This document shows positions 54,490 to 61,298 of a stretch of 64,000 nt of DNA, in pieces. The position numbers and the translations under genes were made by a program. The stretch comes from Halovenus salina (GTDB lineage Archaea; Halobacteriota; Halobacteria; Halobacteriales; Haloarculaceae). Location of the stretch: contig NZ_CP112972.1 of the NCBI RefSeq assembly GCF_026410925.1, forward strand, positions 2,294,001 through 2,358,000, in the 5' to 3' direction. The notes under the pieces were generated by a model. The model searched no databases and was not told the DNA's origin. It saw nothing but the letters and a program-made list of their open reading frames with translations. The number at the start of each line of letters is the position of its first letter. The stretch's first letter is position 1.

Positions 54490-54675
54490 ATGCGAGCAGA
54501 ACTCGACGCCGATACGCTGCTGGAGATAATCCTCGTATTGGTTATCGTCTGGCTCGTCCTCGCCGTCCTGGACGCCACGGTCGACCTGCTCGGGAGTCTG
54601 CTGGGGCTGCTCCCGAATCTCATTGGACTGGTCATTGCGGTCCTTATCGTCCTCTGGCTGCTCGACCGCATCTGA
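54490..54675 (+). CDS. Small two-helix membrane protein, 61 residues
   Basis: The protein begins MRAELDADTLLEIILVLVIV and has two hydrophobic helices (about residues 10-32 and 34-58) with a short LLGSLLGLLPN link. Codon use is typical. Family not recognised by eye, though such proteins are common in haloarchaea. Divergent from the membrane HTH gene. Confidence 0.62.
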   Translation: MRAELDADTLLEIILVLVIVWLVLAVLDATVDLLGSLLGLLPNLIGLVIAVLIVLWLLDRI

Positions 54676-54738
54676 GACGCGGGCTCTGGATGGCATCAAT
54701 CGGTGCAATCTTGTCCGTGTGGCGTCTAAGCCAAATAC

Positions 54739-55512
54739 ATGGAGTCGACAGCCGACGACGGTGTTCCCGAGCGCCCGCTCGTCCGCACCAGCAATCCCCT
54801 CCAGCGTGTTGGTAACATCACACACGCGCTATTGCTCGTTGCTGTCGCGTTTCTCGTCGCCGGTATCGTCCAGGGGTTCGGTCTCTCGGTGCTCGACGGG
54901 TTCGGCCTGACAGAGGAGAACGCACCGGTGCTCACACAGATTGTGCCGATGGGCCTCCACTTCGTCGGATTCTTCGCTGTCGCGGGTGCCTATCTCAGCT
55001 GGGATGGGGAGAGACTCGTCCGGACCGTCCGCCCGACCTGGCACGATATCCGCTGGATACTGCTTGGGTTCTCGCTGCTCGTCGCGTTCATGGTCGGTCT
55101 CGACGTGGTGCTTGCACAGCTCGGGCTCGAACCCGCTGAAAACGCCACCGTCGACGTCGGAAAAGACAATCCACAGTTGTTTCTCTACTTCGTCCCGCTC
55201 GTCGTCTTCTTGAACGCGCCCGCAGAGGAGCTGCTTTTCAGAGGCGTCGTCCAGGGACTGTTCCGGCGCTCGTACGGCGTCGTCCCGGGCGTTCTTGGCG
55301 CGTCGCTCGTCTTCGGGCTGGTCCATTATGTCGCGCTCGTCGGCACCGGCAGCCGCTTTGCGTACGTTGCCGTGGCGTTCGTCTCCGGACTGGTCCTCGG
55401 GGCGTTACACGAGTACACCGAGAATCTCACGGTGCCAATTGCCGTCCACGCCTGCTGGAACGTCGTCGTCTACCTCAACCTCTACGTGGGTGCAACTGGC
55501 CTCCTCGGATAG
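54739..55512 (+). CDS. CPBP-family intramembrane metalloprotease
   Basis: A 257-residue protein with about seven membrane helices. The active-site motifs of the Abi/CAAX protease family are visible: NAPAEELLFRGVVQGLF (EExxxR), VFGLVHYV (FxxxH) and the later HEYTENLTVPIAVHACWNV (HxxxN/B-type). Members process prenylated peptides or anchor-region substrates. The hydrophilic first 25 residues (ESTADDGVPERPLVRT) are cytosolic. Target unknown. Confidence 0.9.
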   Translation: MESTADDGVPERPLVRTSNPLQRVGNITHALLLVAVAFLVAGIVQGFGLSVLDGFGLTEENAPVLTQIVPMGLHFVGFFAVAGAYLSWDGERLVRTVRPTWHDIRWILLGFSLLVAFMVGLDVVLAQLGLEPAENATVDVGKDNPQLFLYFVPLVVFLNAPAEELLFRGVVQGLFRRSYGVVPGVLGASLVFGLVHYVALVGTGSRFAYVAVAFVSGLVLGALHEYTENLTVPIAVHACWNVVVYLNLYVGATGLLG

Positions 55513-55568
55513 CAGTCGGACAGCTGTCTGACGCCATTTTAAGACCATTCTACGCGTAGCCACCGTAC

Positions 55569-55724
55569 ATGGTCGCCCGCTACACACTGGTGTGTGACGA
55601 CGACATCTCACGCGATGTTCGGGCGCTGGCACGGGAACACGGCGTGACCGAGGAAGAGGTGTTGCGCCAGCTCGTCGATCTCGGACTCGACGCGCTCGAG
55701 GAGGACGCTGGCGTTCCCAGCTAG
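55569..55724 (+). CDS. Ribbon-helix-helix-like small protein, 51 residues
   Basis: MVARYTLVCDDDISRDVRAL opens the protein: a beta strand followed by helices REHGVTEEEVLRQLVDLGLD, the pattern of Arc/MetJ/CopG DNA-binding proteins. It has regular codon use and ends three bases before the convergent nob1 stop. It could be a transcription factor or an antitoxin; no toxin gene is adjacent on its strand, although Nob1 contains a PIN domain (a ribosome-maturation PIN, not a toxin). Confidence 0.6.
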   Translation: MVARYTLVCDDDISRDVRALAREHGVTEEEVLRQLVDLGLDALEEDAGVPS

Positions 55725-55727
55725 CCG

Positions 55728-56186
55728 TCAGGCCGGGTTCTTCCGGGAGAGGTCGCTCCCACAGATGGGACAGCGGTCGTGGTGGTCGTCGAACTCGCGG
55801 CCACAGCCCTGACACTGGAACGTCCAGTCGCGCTGCTCGGCGATGCCCTCGCGCTCAATGACCTCGACGGTGACATTCAGCTTTTCGGCGACGTTTTGCA
55901 TCGCGTAGTCGTCGGTGACCAGCCGGCCGTCGAGTTCGAACGCCGCGGCGACGAGACGGATGTCGGTCTCGGAGAGCTCTTCGAGGTCGCCGGTCTCTCC
56001 TGCGGCTCGCTCGATTCGGACAACCGTCTCCTCGTCGGGAATGTGAAGATGCATCCCCGACCCCTCCAGCGCGTCGAACCGGTAGGCACTCTCGTCTTCG
56101 AGCTCTTCCCGGACCAACGGCACTGTGGCTATCGGTTCGTCGGTGTGGTACTCGTGGATGAACGCCGAGGAATCCAGAACGAACAT
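55728..56186 (-). CDS. nob1: Nob1 ribosome maturation endonuclease
   Basis: A 152-residue protein made of a PIN nuclease domain (D5 in FVLDSSAFI, ELSETDIRLVAAAFELDG, RLVTDDYAMQN carry the acidic residues) and a C-terminal zinc ribbon (CQGC...CPIC). Nob1 makes the final cut at the 3' end of 16S rRNA. Start MFVLDSSAFIHEYH. The PRC-barrel gene lies 4 bases upstream, so the two are cotranscribed. Confidence 0.94.
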   Translation of the reverse strand: MFVLDSSAFIHEYHTDEPIATVPLVREELEDESAYRFDALEGSGMHLHIPDEETVVRIERAAGETGDLEELSETDIRLVAAAFELDGRLVTDDYAMQNVAEKLNVTVEVIEREGIAEQRDWTFQCQGCGREFDDHHDRCPICGSDLSRKNPA

Positions 56187-56190
56187 TCGA

Positions 56191-56430
56191 TTAGCGGTCG
56201 ATAATCATGTGGTCTTTGACTGCCTGGACGCGCTCTACAGGGACGAGCGCGCGACCCTGCTCGTTTCGCTCAAACTCGGCGGGGTCGGCGGTCTCGTCAA
56301 GCGTAATAATCAGGTTCTCGAGCTGTCCGGTCTCTAGGTCCATCGAGATGTTGTATAACATCCCCATTTCGGTCCCGTCTGTGCCCATGACTGCTTTCCC
56401 GGACAGGTTTTCGGCGAGTATCTCTGCCAT
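56191..56430 (-). CDS. PRC-barrel domain protein
   Basis: A 79-residue single PRC-barrel (MAEILAENLSGKAVMGTDGT, then GMLYNISMDLETGQLENLII). Small PRC-barrel proteins of haloarchaea include the CdpB cell-division factors that link FtsZ to SepF; this protein has the right size and form, but which subgroup it belongs to needs alignment. It precedes nob1 in an operon. ATG 56430 is preferred to the upstream start at 56457. Confidence 0.85.
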   Translation of the reverse strand: MAEILAENLSGKAVMGTDGTEMGMLYNISMDLETGQLENLIITLDETADPAEFERNEQGRALVPVERVQAVKDHMIIDR

Positions 56431-56570
56431 TATTGGCCCTATTCTCACCCCGCCCAATTGAATCTTATTGTTGTTTGATCAATATCTTCGACCACGTCTG
56501 CGCCAATCGTCTTCGGTCGATCGGTCCACAGACCCGGCAATTGATTACGACTCCGGCCCTACAGTTGACT

Positions 56571-56729
56571 ATGCCTGCCACGCTCGAAGTCGTCTGTACA
56601 GCCGACGACTGCGAACTCGACATGTTCGAGATGCACTACACCTACGACATGCCCGAGGAGGTTGGTCTCGCGGACTTCCAGTGTCCGTACTGCAGCGGGA
56701 CTGACTGCCTCTCGGAGGTCGAGCTATGA
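56571..56729 (+). CDS. Small zinc-ribbon-like protein, 52 residues
   Basis: Starts MPATLEVVCTADDCELDMFE and ends with CPYCSGTDCLSEVEL. Cysteines C9, C14 and the CPYC pair could bind zinc. Its stop overlaps the ATG of the Hsp20-like gene (ATGA, 56726-56729), so it is coupled to it. Possible role as a partner of that chaperone; unproven. Confidence 0.7.
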   Translation: MPATLEVVCTADDCELDMFEMHYTYDMPEEVGLADFQCPYCSGTDCLSEVEL

Positions 56730-57121
56730 TTCAGGATATCGGCGAGTCGGTCGGCTCGTCGCTGTTCGAGACCGTCGGCCGGATGTTCGGGCGTGCCCAG
56801 GAACAGCGACCGCTGCCGGCCGACCTCTACGAGAGCGACGACGCCTTCCTGGCTGTCTTCGACGCGCCGGGCGCACACCCCGCGGACGTGCAGGTGAAAT
56901 ACGAAGAAGACGCGGTCGTGGTCCGGGTCGATCGCTTCCGTGACTTCTACGACGGGTTCGAGATGCAGTTCCCGGGTCGAGGACTGACACTCGACGGCCG
57001 TATCGAGCTACCCTCCGAAAGCGATGTCGAGCCAGCAGCGGCGAGTGCGACACTCACCGACGACGGGACGCTCCGTGTTCACGTCCCGAAAGTATCGACA
57101 AAAACGACCGACGACTCCTGA
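56726..57121 (+). CDS. Hsp20/alpha-crystallin-like protein
   Basis: A 131-residue small heat-shock-type protein. The beta-sandwich begins near ADLYESDDAFLAVFDAPGAH and proceeds through VQVKYEEDAVVVRVDRF and RGLTLDGRIELPSE to the conserved end TLTDDGTLRVHVPKV (the usual G-x-L motif appears as GTLRV). Binds unfolded proteins. The N-terminal helix (IGESVGSSLFETVGRMFGRA) may mediate assembly. Confidence 0.85.
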   Translation: MIQDIGESVGSSLFETVGRMFGRAQEQRPLPADLYESDDAFLAVFDAPGAHPADVQVKYEEDAVVVRVDRFRDFYDGFEMQFPGRGLTLDGRIELPSESDVEPAAASATLTDDGTLRVHVPKVSTKTTDDS

Positions 57122-57188
57122 CCACACTCTCAGCTCTACTTTCACTTTCAGGCGGCCTTTTAACCCCGCCGGTGTCGTACCATCGTAC

Positions 57189-57590
57189 ATGTCCCAGGCA
57201 ACACTCGACGACGACGAACTGTTCACCGAGGCCGCCTCCGAAATGCGCGACGACGTGGAGGCCTCGCTTGATGCCGCACACGAATCGCTCCCGGACGCCG
57301 AGACAGTCTGGGAGGTCGACGCCGAGAACACGCTCGGCGTACTCAATGCGCTACGCTCGGCGCTTGATGTCGGCGACGCCCGCGACGATCTCCGGGACGC
57401 GAAGAAGTGGTTCACGATGGGCAAAAAGGCAGACGCCTTCGAGGATGCTGACGACCTCGAAGCGGAGATTGCCGAGGTTGAGGACATCATCGCGGATATC
57501 GAAGAGGCGAGCGAACAGGTTGGTGACCTCGCCAGCACGGTCCCACAGCTGAAAAGCGCGCTCGAAGAAACAGACGAAGACGACGCCTGA
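57189..57590 (+). CDS. DUF5790-type acidic helical protein, 133 residues
   Basis: A strongly acidic, all-helical protein (SQATLDDDELFTEAASEMRD; VEDIIADIEEASEQVGDLAS). No cysteines or membrane segments. The pattern matches a haloarchaeal family of unknown function that I believe is DUF5790. ATG 57189 is used; a GTACAT-type spacer precedes. It is convergent with the creatininase gene. Confidence 0.72.
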   Translation: MSQATLDDDELFTEAASEMRDDVEASLDAAHESLPDAETVWEVDAENTLGVLNALRSALDVGDARDDLRDAKKWFTMGKKADAFEDADDLEAEIAEVEDIIADIEEASEQVGDLASTVPQLKSALEETDEDDA

Positions 57591-57594
57591 CCCT

Positions 57595-58347
57595 TCAGTC
57601 TCGCCGGCGTGGCCGTGTCGTATCTCGCCGTTCGACCGCGTCCAGAAGCTCCGCGAGTGCCGTCGCCGCGCTGTCGAGTAACTGCTCGCCGGCGGCCGCG
57701 CCACCCTCACGCGGGTCGCCGACGACCCCATTCTCGGTGAACTCCGCGGAGTCGTAGGCGAGGTTGACGCCGGACTGCCACTCGCCCCACCCCGCTGTGC
57801 TCTCTTTGCCGGCGCGCTCGATGCGCTCCTCTCGCACGAGATCGGGGTCAGTATACTGGACGACGCTTGTCTCGACCGGGCCGCCGTGACCCATCCGGAT
57901 ATCCACCTCGATATCGCCGTAGATGTCGGCGTCGAACCATGTAAACGGAACCGCATAGGCTTCGGATTCGCGGACGACGGTCCCACAGAGCTCACGGAGG
58001 GCGTCGACGTTGCCGCCGTGGCCGTTGACCAGGACGACGCGGTCCCAGCCGTGGGTCGTCAGGCTCTGGATTGTCTCGCGGACGTACTCGCGGAATGTGT
58101 CCTCACTCACCCAGAGCGTGCCGGGGAACTGCCGGTGTTCGGCCGCGACGCCGACCGGCACAGTCGGGCCGAGGACAGCTGTTCCGTCGTATTTGTCGAC
58201 GCCAGCCTCGGCGACGGCGGTAGCTGTCAGGGTGTCTGTTCCGAGCGGCGCGTGTGGCCCGTGTTGTTCGGTGCTGCCGACAGGGAGGACTGCTAGGTCC
58301 GTCTCGCAGGCCGCGATGTCGGTCCAGGTCTGCTCGGTGAGCTTCAT
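57595..58347 (-). CDS. Creatininase/MftE-family amidohydrolase
   Basis: A 250-residue metal enzyme. The binding motifs are LPVGSTEQHGPHAPLGTDTL, VLVNGHGGNVDALRE and RMGHGGPVETSVVQ. Relatives cut amide bonds in creatinine, in mycofactocin precursors or in formamidopyrimidines of riboflavin/F420 synthesis. In haloarchaea the last is plausible because they make F420, but the substrate is not shown. It ends about 46 bases before the hairpin-rich mobile element. Confidence 0.88.
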   Translation of the reverse strand: MKLTEQTWTDIAACETDLAVLPVGSTEQHGPHAPLGTDTLTATAVAEAGVDKYDGTAVLGPTVPVGVAAEHRQFPGTLWVSEDTFREYVRETIQSLTTHGWDRVVLVNGHGGNVDALRELCGTVVRESEAYAVPFTWFDADIYGDIEVDIRMGHGGPVETSVVQYTDPDLVREERIERAGKESTAGWGEWQSGVNLAYDSAEFTENGVVGDPREGGAAAGEQLLDSAATALAELLDAVERRDTTRPRRRD

Positions 58348-58393
58348 ACCGTCGCCTGCGGGCGGGAGAGATAAAGGTTCACGTCCTTTCGAC

Positions 58394-58782
58394 GGCTGTG
58401 TTCAGATAAGCACCGAGCAAACATCCTGTTTCTCTCGGCTAATCAAGCACATCCTGGCGGACTGAAAGGGCGAGGCTGTCTCGGCGAACCCCGACGACGT
58501 AAGCCGCGAGGCGGCACTGCCGCCTCGGCCCATCCGAACGGCGCGTTGCGCCGTGAGGAGACACTGCAGGCCGGTTACGGCCGAAGTCGTTCGAAAATCA
58601 AAGATTTTCGTGATGACGAAAGAGCTCCGCTCTTTCGAACCACGCGCAGCGAGTGTTCCGCGAATAGCATGAGCGGAACGACGAAAGACGAGCGGCGCGA
58701 GTCTTTCGGAACGCGGGAGTCGAGACAGTCGAGGGCTTTCCTCGTCTGAATCCTCCTCAAAATATCTTATCTGAACACTATC
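58394..58782. mobile_element. Non-autonomous MITE-like element with IS6-type ends
   Basis: The element is 389 bases and carries no credible gene. Left end GGCTGTGTTCAGATAAG; right end read inward GATAGTGTTCAGATAAG; the inner 13 bases are identical to those of the complete IS6 element at 16378-17074. It is bordered by CTTTCGAC (58386-58393) and CTTCCGAC (58783-58790), a 7/8 match for an 8-bp target duplication. The interior is unrelated to the IS6 element except for a short TGAAAGG(G)CGAGGC string, and holds a chain of hairpins. It could be moved by the IS6 transposase. Confidence 0.82.
58507..58708. repeat. Chain of seven perfect hairpins inside the MITE
   Basis: Perfect stems in order: 58507-58527 (9 bp, loop ACT), 58538-58554 (ACGGCGC/GCGCCGT, loop GTT), 58569-58582 (5 bp), 58592-58610 (CGAAAATC/GATTTTCG, loop AAA), 58617-58637 (CGAAAGAGC/GCTCTTTCG, loop TCC), 58655-58679 (GTTCCGC/GCGGAAC, 11-base loop) and 58682-58708 (CGAAAGAC/GTCTTTCG). 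Four have three-base loops. Together they occupy about 60 percent of 200 bases. Confidence 0.85.
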
Positions 58783-58790
58783 CTTCCGAC

Positions 58791-58807
58791 GGCGGTGTTC
58801 AGATAAT
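58791..58807. repeat. Solitary IS6-type end at the 3' end of the hydrolase gene
   Basis: GGCGGTGTTCAGATAAT matches the left end of the IS6 element at 16378 in 16 of 17 bases and directly follows the right target duplication of the MITE. It has no partner end nearby. It supplies the stop codon of the gene on the minus strand. Confidence 0.75.
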
Positions 58808-59437
58808 CTCGCCGTCAAGGCCGAGATGGATGAGGATACCGAGGAAGAAGGTTCCGACGACACTGACCACCGTGACCTGGTGCTCGACAGCCAGCCCGTC
58901 GGCGAGGATGACATCGCTCGTGGCGAGCCAGAGCGCGCCGGCGACGGCGGCAGTCAGCACGAAGGTGATTGGAACACTGTGTGTCCAGCCGCGGTGGCGA
59001 CGCGTCACCAGTCCGATGACAGGGTCGACGAGGCTCGCGAGGCCGAGCGCGGCCAGCAATACGACGATGCTCACGACGAAGGCGGGTGGAATATCGGGTG
59101 CGCTCCCGAGTCCCTCGGCGAGTGCAGTCTCACTGGGGCCGACGAGCGCCGTCTCGATGCCGTCGACGAGGATATCCCACGAGAGCACTGCGAGCGCCAC
59201 GACGCCGAGCCAGACGAGTACCTGGAAGGCTTTGACTGCCTTCCGACGGGGAATCGACTTGTGGTGATCGATATCCGGAAAGAGTGCGCCGACGAACGTC
59301 GCCGCGCCCCCACCGGCAGCGCCGGCCAGCGCCAACACCGGTGACTCGAAGACAGCAAACAGCGCGCCGCCGGTCACGAACGCAATCACGACAGCACCGA
59401 TACGTCCCCATCGGGCATGGGTCGGGTAGTTCGGCAT
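58799..59437 (-). CDS. Membrane-bound metal-dependent hydrolase (YdjM/DUF457-like), 3' end in an IS remnant
   Basis: A 212-residue protein with about five membrane helices. Family motifs are VGALFPDIDHHKSIPRRKAV and TRRHRGWTHSVPITFV, which supply the predicted metal ligands. It ends ILIHLGLDGEII, where the last two codons and the stop lie within a solitary IS6-type terminal repeat, so the native C terminus has probably been replaced or shortened by a few residues. The start MPNYPTHARWG at 59437 is preferred to 59536, which overlaps the divergent gene. Confidence 0.82.
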   Translation of the reverse strand: MPNYPTHARWGRIGAVVIAFVTGGALFAVFESPVLALAGAAGGGAATFVGALFPDIDHHKSIPRRKAVKAFQVLVWLGVVALAVLSWDILVDGIETALVGPSETALAEGLGSAPDIPPAFVVSIVVLLAALGLASLVDPVIGLVTRRHRGWTHSVPITFVLTAAVAGALWLATSDVILADGLAVEHQVTVVSVVGTFFLGILIHLGLDGEII

Positions 59438-59523
59438 ATCTGGCGGTTCGATGTCGGTCGTTATAGTCTCGGGGGTCTCGCTCCCACGGACAGGCTTATT
59501 CGACACCTGGACAATGTGGACAT

Positions 59524-60822
59524 ATGGCAATTGCACGCCACGCGACTGGCTTCCGAGCAGACCTGCGTGCGCTTGGCTCCCAGGTCCATCCCGTGTTTAT
59601 GCTGCCGCCGCTCGCGGCTTCCTGGTTCGGAGCCATCGTCGCGGGCGAGTTCGGGCTCGGCGTCGGAGCCGTCCACATGGCGGCGATGTTCTGTGCCGTC
59701 TACACGGCACACGTCAAAGACGGCTACGTCGACTTCTACGGACGCGGCGAGGACGACGACCATCCCCTGACCAGCCAGGGCTGTCGGATTGCGCTCGCTG
59801 GTGCGACGGTCGGTTTCGTCTGCTGTGTCCTCGCCCTCGGCGTGGTAGTCGATGCCACTGCCGCCCTGATTACGCTGCCGACCTGGTTCATCGGGTTCCT
59901 GCACGCCCCGCAACTGGACACCAATCCTGTGACGACGACGCTCGGCTACCCCACTGGTATCGCGCTTGCAATCGTCGGCGGCCACTACGTCCAGGCCACG
60001 GCCGTCTCGGCGACCGCACTCGGGTTCGCGCTGGTCTTCCTGGTGACGCTTGCCGGCGTGAAGATAATCGACGATGAACAGGACTACGACTACGACCGCT
60101 CTATCTCGAAGGCGACGGTCGCGGTCGTGCTCGGTCGCACCCGGGCGCGCCGGCTTGCATTCTCCCTCTTTATGTTCGGATTGATTGGCGTCCTCTGGGG
60201 AACCCTCTCGGGGCTGTTTCCGCCGTCGTCGCCGCTTGGCGCACTCGCCTTCGGAGCGGTCGCCGTCGCCGCCAGCAGAGGGGGGCCGACCGTCGGGACG
60301 ATGTTACTCATCCGCGGTGCCTACGTCTTCCTTGCGTTGCTCGTCGTTGCGGTCTGGTTCGAACCGTTCTCGGCCGTTGCGCTCCCTGATATCACCGCTC
60401 TCGGCTCGTACACCTATCTGGCGACCGAGATTGCCTTTGGCTCGCTCGCGCTGGCTCTGCTCGTCTACGCTGGCGCACTCGGACGCGCCGCCCGCACTCT
60501 TCTGGCGGTCTATCCCATCGCCTACGTCTGGGACTGGTACACGCTCGAAGTCGGCGTCTTCGACATCACGATGCGGACAGGGTACGACCTCTTTGGCATC
60601 CCAATCGAGGAACACATCTTCATGCTCGTGGTCCCGGGGCTGGTCATCGGGATGCACGAGGCCATCCAGACGTTAGCCGGCGACCAACGCGCCAACGGCA
60701 CCGCCGACGGCGCTGTCGACGGCCGCGACCATCGCAACAGCCACGACCACGAGAAACGTCCCGAACCCGAGCGCGCTGCCGATAGCGCCCCCGACGGGGC
60801 CAAAGGCCAGCCCCGTGACTGA
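59524..60822 (+). CDS. UbiA-family prenyltransferase fused to a lycopene cyclase-type domain
   Basis: A 432-residue membrane protein. Residues 15-280 form a UbiA prenyltransferase with Asp-rich sites HVKDGYVDFYGRGEDDD and IIDDEQDYDYDRSISK. Residues 295-380 match the CrtY-c/d heterodimeric lycopene cyclase domain (YVWDWYTLEVGVFDITM, then GIPIEEHIFMLVV). Haloarchaeal carotenoid synthesis uses both a UbiA-type lycopene elongase and a c/d-type cyclase, so a carotenoid or related polyprenyl role is likely. Residues 384-432 are hydrophilic and are encoded opposite the DUF5518-type gene; they are probably a run-on tail. Confidence 0.85.
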   Translation: MAIARHATGFRADLRALGSQVHPVFMLPPLAASWFGAIVAGEFGLGVGAVHMAAMFCAVYTAHVKDGYVDFYGRGEDDDHPLTSQGCRIALAGATVGFVCCVLALGVVVDATAALITLPTWFIGFLHAPQLDTNPVTTTLGYPTGIALAIVGGHYVQATAVSATALGFALVFLVTLAGVKIIDDEQDYDYDRSISKATVAVVLGRTRARRLAFSLFMFGLIGVLWGTLSGLFPPSSPLGALAFGAVAVAASRGGPTVGTMLLIRGAYVFLALLVVAVWFEPFSAVALPDITALGSYTYLATEIAFGSLALALLVYAGALGRAARTLLAVYPIAYVWDWYTLEVGVFDITMRTGYDLFGIPIEEHIFMLVVPGLVIGMHEAIQTLAGDQRANGTADGAVDGRDHRNSHDHEKRPEPERAADSAPDGAKGQPRD

Positions 60823-61044
60823 GAGCACGACAAAGAGCACCAGGCCGAGGACGACGCCGCTGAAACTGCCCGCGAGCAGGCCGTGCCAGAACCCGCTCGC
60901 GAGGCCGCCACCCGCCTTGTAGCCGGCCACGCCCCCGCCGAGCAACGCCGCCGCCAACTGTCCTACTCCCGGGATGACGAGCCCGACGATTCCGAGAGCG
61001 ACGATAACGAGAAAGCCACTGACGACCGCGCTCCAGTCTGTCAT
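60673..61044 (-). CDS. DUF5518-type glycine-rich membrane protein, 123 residues
   Basis: Four hydrophobic Gly/Ala/Val-rich helices (MTDWSAVVSGFLVIVALGIV; AALLGGGVAGYKAGGGLASG; LGLVLFVVLSVTGLAFGPVG). This pattern is typical of a haloarchaeal family I take to be DUF5518. Its last 150 bases lie antisense to the tail of the UbiA-cyclase gene. No function known. Confidence 0.75.
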   Translation of the reverse strand: MTDWSAVVSGFLVIVALGIVGLVIPGVGQLAAALLGGGVAGYKAGGGLASGFWHGLLAGSFSGVVLGLVLFVVLSVTGLAFGPVGGAIGSALGFGTFLVVVAVAMVAAVDSAVGGAVGALVAG

Positions 61045-61298
61045 GTGGCGAATGTCGGCTGGCGGCTATTTCAAACCACGGCCGACGCTCAGTGGTGGTT
61101 CACGCCTCGACGTGCGACACCGTATCTTCAACAGTACCAAATTCTGACAGAAACGCCGTGCAAGATGGAGGGCGCTTATATAGTACTCCACGTACTGCAA
61201 AACTGTTGGGACGCCGACGCCGAGGTCCCGTGCTGGCCATGTACTGAGACGGGTTCACCGCTCCAAGTTATGAACCTATGAACAGAGCCTCGAACGAT

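Noticed and set aside
55569..56186. Toxin-antitoxin pair made of the RHH protein and the PIN protein
   Set aside because: The PIN protein has the Nob1 zinc ribbon and is convergent with, not cotranscribed with, the RHH gene.
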